Positions 27,217 to 36,717 are shown, counted from the stretch's first letter. The stretch is 64,000 nt of DNA from an uncultured Cellvibrionales bacterium (GCA_913019905.1 CAJVZD010000003.1:1-64000), one strand, 5' to 3'. Numbers and translations are program-made. Notes: generated by a model from the letters alone, not told the origin.

Positions 27217-27981
27217 ATGAGAAATCCCGTGAAGAAAAATACGAAAATTAGCAATTCTAAGGCAGCAGGGCGCAATGACTTTGAAGCTGGCGATGTTCGC
27301 GGTGTTTACAAGGCAATCTTTAATCGCCGTGACGTGCGTGGTCAGTTTACATCAAAGCCAGTGGATGACGAAGTCTTGAGCCGATTATTGTATGCGGCGC
27401 ATCACGCACCCTCGGTCGGTTATATGCAACCCTGGAATTTTTTAGTGATCAAGTCTGAGAAAGTCAAAAAAAACGTTCATCAGATTTTTCTTAAAGCGAA
27501 TGAAGAAGCGAAAATGATGTTCGAAGGTGGAAGGCGTGAACTGTATTCGTCCTTAAAGCTGGAGGGTATACTGGAGTCACCGGTGAATATTTGCATTACC
27601 TGCGATCGCAAGCGAACAGGTAGTGCTGTCATTGGTCGAACTCATATGAAAACGATGGATTTATTCAGTAGCGTTTGTGCTGTGCAGAATTTCTGGCTTG
27701 CTGCACGCGCCGAAAATATTGGTGTTGGCTGGGTAAGTATTGCAGAGGAGTCGCTATTGCAACAAGCGCTTGGCATTCCAGAGGATATCGTACCTATCGC
27801 TTACTTATGTGTGGGACATGTTGAACACTTCGCCCTGAAACCCGAGTTGGAGAGCGCAGGATGGTTACCGCGAATACCATTGGAAGATCTTATATATTTT
27901 GAGCAGTGGCAGCAAAGAGAAGGGGCTGATGACTCGTTACTTGAACAAGTTATTGCGGACAAAATGTTTCCGGTAATTTAA
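27217..27981 (+). CDS. bluB: 5,6-dimethylbenzimidazole synthase BluB
   Basis: Flavin-destructase of the nitroreductase fold that fragments reduced FMN with oxygen to make the lower ligand of B12. The 254-aa protein has GVYKAIFNRRDVRGQFT, LLYAAHHAPSVGYMQPWNF, ICITCDRKRTG, MDLFSSVCAVQNFWLAARA and IGVGWVSI, typical BluB blocks. An N-terminal basic tail of about 25 residues precedes them. It is the last gene of the riboswitch operon and makes an oxygen-dependent lifestyle likely. Confidence 0.95.
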   Translation: MRNPVKKNTKISNSKAAGRNDFEAGDVRGVYKAIFNRRDVRGQFTSKPVDDEVLSRLLYAAHHAPSVGYMQPWNFLVIKSEKVKKNVHQIFLKANEEAKMMFEGGRRELYSSLKLEGILESPVNICITCDRKRTGSAVIGRTHMKTMDLFSSVCAVQNFWLAARAENIGVGWVSIAEESLLQQALGIPEDIVPIAYLCVGHVEHFALKPELESAGWLPRIPLEDLIYFEQWQQREGADDSLLEQVIADKMFPVI

Positions 27982-28032
27982 CACGACGGGCAAAAAATTG
28001 CTCCGAGTGACAATCGCGTAGTTAGAATGCTC

Positions 28033-28410
28033 TCAGAGGAGAACAGTTTCGCAACCGCGGTTAGTTTTTTGTTCGTGGTAGAAAAGATTAAGAATTTTTC
28101 CAATAACCCAAGCAGGTTGCACGATCTTCTTGCCTGTAGCATTCAGATTTGGGGCGATCATAAGTTCCCCGATTGATTGCTTAACGACTGGCAAAAATAG
28201 ACGGTCAATACCTAATACTGACGCGGATAAAGCCTTATCAACTGGTCTGCGGCGTCTAGTCGATGCCACGACCTTCCGGTTCATAATTTTTGTTCTAAGG
28301 ACATCGCTGATAGACGTTTTATTTCTATTATTAGCAAGTGTCTTAAGTGACGCGAAAGCGAATGTGGCATAGAATACCAGCCTCCTTAAACTAGGGTAGT
28401 TGGCGTGCAT
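28033..28410 (-). CDS. Hypothetical protein (uncertain gene)
   Basis: A 125-codon minus-strand frame fills the 432-base gap between bluB and the TldE-like gene, ending 52 bases from bluB. The product is basic (MHANYPSLRRLVF..., RRRRPVDKALSASVLG, ...VIGKILNLFYHEQK) and matches no family I recognise. No clear ribosome-binding site precedes it, and an 80-codon plus-strand frame overlaps it. It may be a real divergent gene, a remnant of a longer one, or chance. Confidence 0.25.
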   Translation of the reverse strand: MHANYPSLRRLVFYATFAFASLKTLANNRNKTSISDVLRTKIMNRKVVASTRRRRPVDKALSASVLGIDRLFLPVVKQSIGELMIAPNLNATGKKIVQPAWVIGKILNLFYHEQKTNRGCETVLL

Positions 28411-28413
28411 AAG

Positions 28414-29811
28414 ATGATGAATGATCCCCTGTTCCAGAAATTGAAAATCAGTTTGAATAAGGTCCAAAACGACAGAAGCAGTCATTTTTTCGGCTGGAGA
28501 CTTTCGGTCAGTGAATGTCGCTCACGACAAAGTTTGTTGGTGGGAGATGATGAGCTCGGGTTCGAGTCGTATCAGGATCGTGATGTAAAAGATCTGTCTT
28601 ACCATGTTGAAGTTTTTACTCGGCACGGCAGTCCTGAAGTGATGGGTAATTCGGTATCGAGCATAGACCCTCTGGTCTCTCTGGACGGTCAGATTACAAA
28701 GATACTGGAAAATGCTCTTCTGGTAGGTAATAAGGTGTGGGATTTGGCAAGACCTGCTGATAACGATGGGTATGAAGCATTCTCGGTAAATACTTCCGAT
28801 CAACAAATTAGTGATGATATCAGCGGAGCTCACGAAGGATTATTGGGTATTGTCAGCGAAACAGCTAAAGCGAACAACGGGGTAAAAATCAACAGTGGCG
28901 AGTTGTTTACTAACTTGGAGAGAAAATACTTTGAGACCTCTTCTGGCTTAGCGGGTGGTAAGGAAAAGACGGATATTTACTTCGAAATGGCGCTTGAAAA
29001 GCTACCACTGCCCAATACACAAGAAGTATTAAAATACAAAAAGGCCATTAGTCTTGAGGAAGCGGACCTGGCCAGTTTTATGTATGAGGTCATCGACGAA
29101 ACTTTAAGTATTCAGGAAACAGAAATGCCCGCCACTCAAAATGACGCGGCTATTTTGGTTGACGGTGATACAGCCTCTGATTTTTTCCATGAACTCGTTG
29201 GTTTTTTGTCTGCGGGCAGAGAATACAATAAACAGCCTTTTATGGATCGAGGGGCAGCCGTTTACAAAGGTGAAAAACATCCTTCGTCTGATAAGCTGCA
29301 GTTGACTCTTGACCCGACGTTGCCCGTTATGGCCCAAAGCAGCCCTTATACAAGTGAAGGTCTTATCGCTAGTAAAGCAAAGGTGATCGAAGACGATGTT
29401 GTTCAATCCCAAATCGTTCACCATAAAATGGGCCAATATCTGAATAAAGCTGTGAATAATATTGATGGTAATATGGTGGTCGAATTGGGCGGATTATCAA
29501 AAGCTGACTTATTGTCGTCCGTAGCAGAATGTATTGAAATATTGTCTTTCTCGTCACTTCTTATTAATTCAAATACGCTCACCTGGAGTAGCGAAATTAA
29601 GCTCGGGAAGCTCTATCGGCAAGGTGAATGTGTCGCAATGATTAAGGGCGGTGTTGTGTCAGGTGATCTTAGAGAAAATTTGTGCGATTTCTCTTTTGGC
29701 AACGAAGAAGTCAAACTCAACAGTATCGGAAGTGTTTTCGATCCAACTAAAGGTTATATCGGTCCCAATGCCATGCTGATTCGAGCTGGCGTCAAGATCG
29801 CGGGAGAATAA
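28414..29811 (+). CDS. TldE/PmbA-like protein (metalloprotease partner)
   Basis: About 465 aa. Recognisable as the TldE/PmbA side of the TldD/TldE superfamily by VGDDELGFESYQDRD at the N-terminus, AAILVDGDTASDFFHELVG in place of the zinc-site region of TldD, and the C-terminal LGKLYRQGECVAMIKGGVV...SIGSVFDPTKGYIGPNAMLI. HELVG resembles the start of HExxxH but the second histidine is missing, as in non-catalytic TldE subunits. The sequence is strongly diverged from E. coli PmbA. One base separates it from the TldD-like gene, so the products probably form one complex. Start options are GTG 28405 or ATG 28414/28417. Confidence 0.8.
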   Translation: MMNDPLFQKLKISLNKVQNDRSSHFFGWRLSVSECRSRQSLLVGDDELGFESYQDRDVKDLSYHVEVFTRHGSPEVMGNSVSSIDPLVSLDGQITKILENALLVGNKVWDLARPADNDGYEAFSVNTSDQQISDDISGAHEGLLGIVSETAKANNGVKINSGELFTNLERKYFETSSGLAGGKEKTDIYFEMALEKLPLPNTQEVLKYKKAISLEEADLASFMYEVIDETLSIQETEMPATQNDAAILVDGDTASDFFHELVGFLSAGREYNKQPFMDRGAAVYKGEKHPSSDKLQLTLDPTLPVMAQSSPYTSEGLIASKAKVIEDDVVQSQIVHHKMGQYLNKAVNNIDGNMVVELGGLSKADLLSSVAECIEILSFSSLLINSNTLTWSSEIKLGKLYRQGECVAMIKGGVVSGDLRENLCDFSFGNEEVKLNSIGSVFDPTKGYIGPNAMLIRAGVKIAGE

Positions 29812-29812
29812 G

Positions 29813-31402
29813 ATGTCTAGAAAAAAAACCGCTTGTCCAGAACACCTGAATCAATTGCGGAGCATAATGCCTGAACTTTTGTCTACGCTGGAGAAAGGGC
29901 GGGAGCAGGATTGGTATAGTTTTGTTTGGCTGGAAGAAAGCAGGCAATGTTTAAGTGTTAGTGCAATTACCGAAAGAACCAACGAATCGCTGGATAGAGG
30001 AATGGTGTTTCGGGTTTATGTTAACGGCAAGAACTTTGAAAAGAGTACTAATATTCTTGACCCGGAAAACATTCGCTTGGTGGCAAAAAAATTCAGAGCA
30101 GAACTCGACGCCAAATTTCCAAATAAAGAGATAGCGGGATACCAACCGAAATCCTGGAAGCAAGAGCTTGCCAGCAATTTAGACAAAGAATATGTTGAAC
30201 AACTGCCGGAAGATTCGACAGCTGAATCACTTATTCATTTTGGAGTGTCGTACGAAGATGACCCATCTAAAACGACAATAGCGTCGTTGAAGAAATTGTC
30301 ATCGACTTTTCGTTCTAAATTACAGCGCAAGGCGAAGTCCTTTATGGACACGGAAAATGAATCAACCATGAAGGGCGATCCGTACGAACCCCTGGTAGAA
30401 ATGGCGGTTATGGCGAGACAAGAACTGAGGACTAACATTTTTGTCGATCGCGAAAAAAACATGTCGCAAACCTTACCTATTAGTCTAGTTGCTGCCACGG
30501 GGATATCGAAATCAGGAAAATCCTGTCGTGCTACGGTCGGTGGCTTAGGCGGAATGGAAGTCACGAAATTTTCATTGGAAGATATTGAAGAAGTGACTCA
30601 AAAGACGTTTAAGCTGACAAAGGCTGAAAAAATCGAACCCGGCAGATACCAGGTTATTTCTGGACCTGATGTTACCGGTGTTATCGCACATGAAGCTTTC
30701 GGGCATACTCAGGAAGGCGATACCTGGATGAAGGGGCGCAGTATTGCTATGAACTTGCATCTAAGTCAAACAAAAGTGGGCAACGAACAAGCTAGCATTG
30801 TGAATCACGCAAATCTTTTTTCTATGGAAAATAAGAATCATGGATCCAACGGTTCATACTTTTTTGATCACGAAGGTGAATTGGGTAGAGTGCAGACTAT
30901 TTTAGATAAAGGTGATCTTTCCACGCCGATGACGGATCTTACTTCATCGGAACGATTGCAAGTACCTCGTACCGCAAACGGCAAACGCGAAAGTTGGCGT
31001 CGACCTCTAATGGCCAGACAAACCAATACTTACTTTACACCGGGGGATAAAACATTTGATGAAATTATCGCTATGGTGAAGGATGGGTTTCTCGCTCAAC
31101 ACGCTCACGGGGGTATGGAAGATCCCAAAGGTGGAAGCTTGACGGCCGGAACAGCCTATTTCGAAGAAATAAAAGATGGGGTTCTAACGGGAAAGATATT
31201 TCTAGGGCCTAGTGGCGGTCATATCGAATTATCCGATCCTGTTTTTTCAATGTTAGATAACATCATTGCGAAAACAAAATCTGTTAATGCGAGTCATATC
31301 CCTGAAAACAAATTTGGCGGTTGCGGAAAATATCATAAGGAGCTGGTAAGTGCTGGCTGTGGCGGTCCGTATATATTATGGGACAGTGTTAACTGCGGTT
31401 AG
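29813..31402 (+). CDS. TldD-like zinc metalloprotease
   Basis: 529 aa, somewhat longer than the usual 480. The zinc motif is intact: VIAHEAFGHTQEGDTW with H293, E294 and H298. The third-ligand cysteine region appears near the C-terminus as GGCGKYHKELVSAGCGG. TldD/TldE pairs degrade unfolded peptides and, in several bacteria, mature ribosomally made peptides (microcin B17 leader, PqqA-like or TOMM systems). GGGAGA lies 5 bases before the ATG. The N-terminal 200 residues are poorly conserved and charged. Which peptide it acts on is unknown; no obvious precursor is visible beside it. Confidence 0.85.
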   Translation: MSRKKTACPEHLNQLRSIMPELLSTLEKGREQDWYSFVWLEESRQCLSVSAITERTNESLDRGMVFRVYVNGKNFEKSTNILDPENIRLVAKKFRAELDAKFPNKEIAGYQPKSWKQELASNLDKEYVEQLPEDSTAESLIHFGVSYEDDPSKTTIASLKKLSSTFRSKLQRKAKSFMDTENESTMKGDPYEPLVEMAVMARQELRTNIFVDREKNMSQTLPISLVAATGISKSGKSCRATVGGLGGMEVTKFSLEDIEEVTQKTFKLTKAEKIEPGRYQVISGPDVTGVIAHEAFGHTQEGDTWMKGRSIAMNLHLSQTKVGNEQASIVNHANLFSMENKNHGSNGSYFFDHEGELGRVQTILDKGDLSTPMTDLTSSERLQVPRTANGKRESWRRPLMARQTNTYFTPGDKTFDEIIAMVKDGFLAQHAHGGMEDPKGGSLTAGTAYFEEIKDGVLTGKIFLGPSGGHIELSDPVFSMLDNIIAKTKSVNASHIPENKFGGCGKYHKELVSAGCGGPYILWDSVNCG

Positions 31403-31446
31403 TCGTTCGTTTGGCTTGTTGTCGACAATCTTTTGTTGGCATCAAG

Positions 31447-33741
31447 CTAAATTTTTATGGGCGACCCGGATTGGGGGAACTCGGGTTGTTCGGCGGGATT
31501 GTCTGGTACTAGTGCAGGGTAGTCTCTCAGTTTATCGCGCTGTGCAGAAAAATATGATTCCATTTCATTGTCTAATTTAATGTAATCAGGATTGTCCCAG
31601 AGATCTTCAAAGAAAATGGAATGTCTGCTCGAAAAGTGGTTGATCGCGCCCTGGTAAAAGGCTTCGCGCAGGGTTTTAATTGCCTCCGAAGGTTGATCCT
31701 GTAAAAGATGGAGCTGGGTTAAGTGCAAAGCAATCTCGTTTTCTCCAATGAATTGTTTGTCGAATAGTTTTATTTTGAGTTTTTGAATGATGTTGTTTAG
31801 CTGATCGTCGTTGCCAAGCTTTTTTGCCAGGTACCCTTTGTAGAGAAGTGTTTCTGTTTCATCGCCGTAAGCCGTGTGACCGTCGATACGTTGCTTGCGC
31901 TCTTCCAGAATAACAGCTGCTTTTTCGAAATTTCCTTTTAAAATTTCTGCGTAGCTACGAATGAGGGGCGGTACGTCTAATTCAGCTTGGTTTTTTTCCA
32001 AACCGGTTATTTCCTCATTTTTTTTCTGCGCAATTAGCCATCGAAACTGTAAATCTGGTTCAAACGAAGCTGGGACAATATCAGCTGCCTTTTGAAGCCA
32101 TATTGCAGCAAGGTCAAACTCACCTAAATCGATAAGTAAATGTCCAATGGATCGGGCAACGGTAAATTCAGGCGTCACCGTCCACATGTTATAAAAAATG
32201 CGGATGGCATCGACGAGGTCTCCCTCTACCCAACGATAGTATTTGGCGAGACCTAAAAGTCCTATAAAGGAAGTGGGATCGAGCGCCAGTACTTCTTCGG
32301 TTGTTTGTTTTGCAAGATGAAAGTCACCGTTTTCTCGATAGGCCCGGGATAACATACTGACGACAACTGTCGACAACGGATCGATTGACCGGGCTGTCTT
32401 TAGTAAGCTGATCGCGTCGGCAGTGCGGGGTGGGTCCGCGAGTAGATAGACGTCTTGTAGCCAAAGGTATGCCTGCAGATACTGCGGGTTGCTGCTGAGT
32501 GATCGCTCCAAATATTCAATGGCGGCTGGAATGTTTTGCTTCATTCTTTCGGTATTACCGAGGGTGGCGAGTAGTTCGGGAAATTCGACGTCAGCTGCCT
32601 GCAAAATGGCGATAGAGTCTGCGGTTTGGCTATAATAGACGCGCGGAAGAATTTGTCCGTAAAGTGCTCGTAATACATAGGAATCGACCAGGCCACTATG
32701 GGCCAGTAAGTAGCTAGCGTCGTGTGCAATCGCTTTTTTGAAAGCAGCGGACGCGTCACTCATCTCCTGCCGTTCTCTCTTTGCCAACAGACTTCTACCT
32801 TGTAGGTAGGCCTCATAAGCCGGAATGTTGGTTGTGCCGTAACTGGAGACAAGTGCTATGTTCTGATCCAATAACGACGGCTGAATGTTCCGGGTGACCG
32901 TCGTCGCAATTTCCGTTTGTAGCACAAATATGTCATTGAGCTCGCGATCGTATTGCAATGAAAAAATTTCGGTGCCATCGGTTGTTTCGATAAGTCGAAC
33001 GGCAATGCGGACACGGTTTTCGAACTTTCGGACTGATCCTTCAAGCACGTGACTTACCGACAGTAATTCGCCTACCTCGCGGGCATCGACATTCACACCG
33101 TCAAACTGAAACGATGAAGTTCTCGAGATCACCCGTAGGCCGTCGAGCCGGGATAGATGGTTCAGTATCTCTTCGGCGATGCCGTGACTAAAATAGGTGT
33201 TGTCGACATCGTTGGAAAGGTTGACAAAGGGTAATACCGCGACGCCTGGTTTGGCGCGTATTTCCCGAACAGAAACTTCAGGTTCAGACGTCGCTTTTTG
33301 AGTTTGATTAAATGTTACAAATGCTAGTCCGGCTAACACAATTCCCGCTAACACAACTCCAACTAACACTCGGGCAGTCAATACTGGAGGTGCAGGCTCT
33401 TCTGTTTTCTCCGCTGTCGAGGCCTCTTTTACGTCGCAAATAAGCTGATATCCGCGTTTTGGTAACGTTTCTATATATTGCCGTGGTTCGGACCGGTCCT
33501 GAAGTGCGGCGCGTAACTCATTAATTGCTTTGGAAATCTGGACGTCGGTGACCACCCGTCCCGGCCACACTGATTCGTGGAGTTGTTCTCGGGAAACGAC
33601 ACTAGCCGGGTTTTCGGTTAGAAAGATCAGTACCTTTGCAGCCCTCGGGCTCAAGCGAATGGTCTGACTGTCTTTTGTTAGATTACCGGTGCCAGTATCG
33701 AAAACGAAATCGTTTAGTTTTATTGTTTTAGGAGCATCCAT
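31447..33741 (-). CDS. CadC-like winged-helix regulator with membrane segment, FlgO/TolB-like and TPR domains
   Basis: Membrane-anchored one-component regulator of about 764 aa. Residues about 5-100 form an OmpR/CadC winged helix (LNDFVFDTGTGNL, RLSPRAAKVLIFL, VSREQLHESVWPGRVVTD, ISKAINELRAAL). A single hydrophobic helix follows (ARVLVGVVLAGIVLAGLAF). The periplasmic part has the PGVAVLPFVNLSND...ISRTSSFQF region seen in adenylate-cyclase-like and FlgO-type proteins, then TPR-like helices to the C-terminus. The frame extends to 33885, but that extension is encoded by the dispersed repeat, so I start at MDAPKTIKLNDF (33741). Signal and targets unknown. It is convergent with the TldD gene. Confidence 0.85.
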   Translation of the reverse strand: MDAPKTIKLNDFVFDTGTGNLTKDSQTIRLSPRAAKVLIFLTENPASVVSREQLHESVWPGRVVTDVQISKAINELRAALQDRSEPRQYIETLPKRGYQLICDVKEASTAEKTEEPAPPVLTARVLVGVVLAGIVLAGLAFVTFNQTQKATSEPEVSVREIRAKPGVAVLPFVNLSNDVDNTYFSHGIAEEILNHLSRLDGLRVISRTSSFQFDGVNVDAREVGELLSVSHVLEGSVRKFENRVRIAVRLIETTDGTEIFSLQYDRELNDIFVLQTEIATTVTRNIQPSLLDQNIALVSSYGTTNIPAYEAYLQGRSLLAKRERQEMSDASAAFKKAIAHDASYLLAHSGLVDSYVLRALYGQILPRVYYSQTADSIAILQAADVEFPELLATLGNTERMKQNIPAAIEYLERSLSSNPQYLQAYLWLQDVYLLADPPRTADAISLLKTARSIDPLSTVVVSMLSRAYRENGDFHLAKQTTEEVLALDPTSFIGLLGLAKYYRWVEGDLVDAIRIFYNMWTVTPEFTVARSIGHLLIDLGEFDLAAIWLQKAADIVPASFEPDLQFRWLIAQKKNEEITGLEKNQAELDVPPLIRSYAEILKGNFEKAAVILEERKQRIDGHTAYGDETETLLYKGYLAKKLGNDDQLNNIIQKLKIKLFDKQFIGENEIALHLTQLHLLQDQPSEAIKTLREAFYQGAINHFSSRHSIFFEDLWDNPDYIKLDNEMESYFSAQRDKLRDYPALVPDNPAEQPEFPQSGSPIKI

Positions 33742-33860
33742 CTTGTTCAATGTGTAGTCGTCAATTCCTTTTTGAAGGAGCATTTTTCCGCGGCTGCCAG
33801 AAGAATAGAGTGCATTTTGTATGATGTCTATAGCTAGTGGCTGTCCTGAAATAATGTCTT

Positions 33861-34000
33861 TGCGAGAAGCCTGGCGACGCGGCAATCTTGGGCGTTAGAA
33901 TTAATACATAACTATCAAACCGTAAAAAAATCAGATTGCCGCCTCGAATCGCACCGCTCGCAACGACGTCGTTGAAAAACATCTATTTCTGGATGGGCAC
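33861..34000. repeat. REP/MITE-like element, copy 2, with inverted arms
   Basis: The right arm (33933-34000) matches bases 20-75 of the window, including the end ttctggatgggcac. The left arm tgcgag...cggcaatc (33861-33887) is the inverted counterpart of gattgccgcc...ctcgca (33934-33961), with differing middles. About 45 AT-rich bases lie between the arms. The left arm overlaps the 5' end of the open frame of the CadC-like gene. Confidence 0.7.
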
Positions 34001-34250
34001 AAGCTAGCCTTAAAGCTTTGTCTAATAGTTGATGGCAGCGAGTCAATCGTTCCTCCCATCTCTTCTCTATTTTGTAGTTAAGTTTAGGAAGCGGGTCCAG
34101 GTTTATTCAGATCTTTTTGGTCTATATGACGACACCACGCTTTTCTAAAGCGTGCGTCGGGCTTAATGTGTTGTTATTCTTATCCTGTGTCGACTTATTT
34201 CTCGTCGATCGAAGCTATCTATCCGAACAATTGAGAAAGTGAAATAGTTT
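34001..34250. other. Intergenic before the methyltransferase gene
   Basis: About 250 bases without a coding frame, operator or hairpin that I can support. It presumably contains the promoter of the methyltransferase gene. Confidence 0.3.
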
Positions 34251-34868
34251 ATGAATCCCTACGATCGATACATTATGCCACGTTTAATAAATCTGTTTTG
34301 TGGTGCCAAACCTATCTTGAAGCAGCGACAAAAAATAGTACCTCGCGCTTCCGGGCGCGTATTGGAGGTCGGCATGGGGTCGGGTCTTAACATCCCCTTT
34401 TACGATAAAAGTAAGATAGACATGGTATGGGGCTTGGAGCCCTCAGCCGAGATTCGTGAGCTCGCGGCTGAGCGGATAGAAAAAGCGTCGTTTGATATCG
34501 AGATGATCGATTTACCTGGCGAGGAAATACCTCTCGAGGATTGCAGTGCCGATACGATTGTGTTGACGTACACGCTTTGTACCATCCCCGATGCCAACAC
34601 AGCGCTACAACAAATGCGTCGTGTTCTAAAGCCGGAAGGTAAGCTGTTGTTTTGCGAGCATGGTGCAGCACCAGACGCCAATGTGCGGCGCTGGCAGGAG
34701 CGGCTAAACCCACTGTGGAAATGTCTCTGTGGTGGCTGCAATCTTCAGCGTCCGATTCCAAAGCTGTTGCAGGAAAATGGATTTAGCATTGATGTTTTGG
34801 AGGAAAATTATCTGCCGGGCACGCCAAAGTTTGCTGGATACAACTACTGGGGAGAAGCGACAAAATAA
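34251..34868 (+). CDS. Class I SAM-dependent methyltransferase
   Basis: 205-aa Rossmann-fold methyltransferase. Motif I is VLEVGMGSGLNIPFY, the acidic end of strand 2 is GLEPSAE, and the later blocks are DTIVLTYTLCTIPD and MRRVLKPEGKLLFCEHG. The N-terminal YDRYIMPRLINLFC and the C-terminal GTPKFAGYNYWGEA are typical of the UbiE-like/METTL7-like group. The cysteine cluster CLCGGCN is notable. The substrate is unknown; METTL7-like members methylate thiols. Convergent with feoB, 10 bases apart. Confidence 0.88.
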   Translation: MNPYDRYIMPRLINLFCGAKPILKQRQKIVPRASGRVLEVGMGSGLNIPFYDKSKIDMVWGLEPSAEIRELAAERIEKASFDIEMIDLPGEEIPLEDCSADTIVLTYTLCTIPDANTALQQMRRVLKPEGKLLFCEHGAAPDANVRRWQERLNPLWKCLCGGCNLQRPIPKLLQENGFSIDVLEENYLPGTPKFAGYNYWGEATK

Positions 34869-34878
34869 GCTTTTGGCG

Positions 34879-36717
34879 CTAAAAGCCTAATAACCCCGTT
34901 AGCTGATAGATCCCAACAGCAGCGCCGTAGGCGAGCAGTCCATAAGCAATAAACATTTTGATGGACAACGATGTTGAACCGCTTTCTTTCGATAACACCG
35001 CCATCGTCGACACACACATCAAACTGATGGCAAAGAAAACCAGTAGTGCAAGCCCCGAGGCCAGCGATAAACCACTGGCTTGAATGTGATCAACCAGCGG
35101 TACCATGTTCTCTTCGGCACCTTCAATTCCAAACATCGTGCCAAGCGTGCCAACAAATATTTCGCGCGCTAAAAAGGATGTCAAAATGGCGACGCCGTAG
35201 CGCCAGTCGAGACCAATCGGGGCAAAAATGGGTTCGACAATTTGACCTAATTGGCCTAGCCAGGAGGTGGTAAGGTCGGCGCCGTAGTTAGGAAAGTAGC
35301 CTAATATCCAGACGACGACGGTCACAATAAAGATGATTTTACCGGCTTTGGTAACAAAGTGTTTGCTCCGATTCCAGGCATTCCGAATCAGAGGTTGCCA
35401 CGAAGGTAATCGATAAGGCGGCATTTCCAGCACAAAAGGGACATCGGTGTAGTGATCTTTACTGAAGTTCGAGACAATGCCGGTCACGAGCAGAGCGCAC
35501 ATCATCCCGAAAAAATACGCTATGAACATCACCAGACCCTGTAGCCCGACAAAACCCCCGAGCATTGTCGTCGCGGGAATAAAGGCGGCAATGAGTAAGG
35601 TATACACCGGCAGGCGAGCGGAGCATGGCATCATTGGTATCGCCATATAAGTCAGCAGGCGTTTCTTGGGCGAATCGATTGAGCGGGCAGCATAGATACC
35701 GGGAATGGCGCAAGCTACCCCAGACAACATAGGGATAAAGCTTTTGCCGGTAAGGCCAAATATTCTTAAAGGTCGATGACATATCAATGCCGCTCGGGCC
35801 ATATAACCAGAATCTTCGAGAATACCGATAACCAAGGTTAGTACAAAAATTTGTGGGACAAAAACTAAAAAAGCGCCGATGCCGCTAAACATAGCGTCAG
35901 CCACAAAATCTCTGACGATTGGATTGCCAATAGCCGGTACGACTAAATCTGATAGAAAACCCAGACCTCCTTCCACTGCGTCCATCATCGGTGCAGCCCA
36001 GGTGAAAATGGATTGGAACAGTAGGTACATAATGACGAAGAACGCCAGACCACCCGTCGCAGAATGTAGAAAAAAAGCGTCTAATCTAGCCTGCGAGCGG
36101 ATCAATATGTCGCCTTTGGCCCCAAAACGCTTGGCCATTTGATGTGCATTGCCTCGAAGGAGGGTGTCGGGGGTATCGGCAATGCTCTTATGTAAACCTG
36201 TTTTCGGGTGGTCGATGTTGTTTTGCAGATGCTCCAATACAACGTCGATGCCTGTTCCGGCGCGGGCCGAAATTGGCAGAATCGGTGCCTGTATCTCCTT
36301 CGATAAACCATCGAGGTCGATACTGATATCGTGTTTTTTTAACACATCCATCATGTTGGCTAATACGGTGACTTGCTTGTTATGTCGCTCGCACTCTCTA
36401 ATGACTTGCAATGTGAAGTAGAGACTTTTTTCTAAGCGGGTCGCATCGATGAGGCATAAGACCTGGCTGACATCCGGGTCGTCCAAGGCCTGCTTGAAGT
36501 AATCTACTGCAATGCGTTCCTCTCCAGAAATTGGTTGCAGCGAGTAGGTTCCGGGAAAGTCTACCAGAGTATGATCCCGCATCGCCTGCAGTGACCCTGA
36601 ACTGATATCAACCGTTATGCCGGGAAAGTTACCGACTTTCTGCTGCAGACCTGTTAAGCGGTTAAAAAGAAGACTTTTCCCTGAGTTGGGGCTACCGATC
36701 AGTACGATTTTGCTCAT
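34879..36717 (-). CDS. feoB: Ferrous iron transporter FeoB
   Basis: Inner-membrane Fe(II) transporter with an N-terminal G domain. GSPNSGKS (8-15, G1), the GNFPGITVD segment (G2), DFPGTYSL (G3) and ANMMD (G4) are visible. About eight membrane helices follow, with the Gate motifs (CHRPLRIFGLTGKSFIPMLS region and SGVACAIPGIYA). At 612 aa it is shorter than the ~750-aa E. coli form, as in many marine bacteria. Its ATG overlaps the feoA stop (ATGA). Confidence 0.96.
   Translation of the reverse strand: MSKIVLIGSPNSGKSLLFNRLTGLQQKVGNFPGITVDISSGSLQAMRDHTLVDFPGTYSLQPISGEERIAVDYFKQALDDPDVSQVLCLIDATRLEKSLYFTLQVIRECERHNKQVTVLANMMDVLKKHDISIDLDGLSKEIQAPILPISARAGTGIDVVLEHLQNNIDHPKTGLHKSIADTPDTLLRGNAHQMAKRFGAKGDILIRSQARLDAFFLHSATGGLAFFVIMYLLFQSIFTWAAPMMDAVEGGLGFLSDLVVPAIGNPIVRDFVADAMFSGIGAFLVFVPQIFVLTLVIGILEDSGYMARAALICHRPLRIFGLTGKSFIPMLSGVACAIPGIYAARSIDSPKKRLLTYMAIPMMPCSARLPVYTLLIAAFIPATTMLGGFVGLQGLVMFIAYFFGMMCALLVTGIVSNFSKDHYTDVPFVLEMPPYRLPSWQPLIRNAWNRSKHFVTKAGKIIFIVTVVVWILGYFPNYGADLTTSWLGQLGQIVEPIFAPIGLDWRYGVAILTSFLAREIFVGTLGTMFGIEGAEENMVPLVDHIQASGLSLASGLALLVFFAISLMCVSTMAVLSKESGSTSLSIKMFIAYGLLAYGAAVGIYQLTGLLGF

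Noticed and set aside
28130-28372. Plus-strand 80-codon frame between bluB and the TldE-like gene, considered as a possible TldD substrate
   Set aside because: No ribosome site and no leader/core pattern, and it overlaps the longer minus-strand frame; too weak to call.
33742-33885. N-terminal extension of the CadC-like regulator
   Set aside because: Its first part is encoded by the dispersed repeat and has no family similarity; the winged-helix domain begins just after the ATG at 33741.
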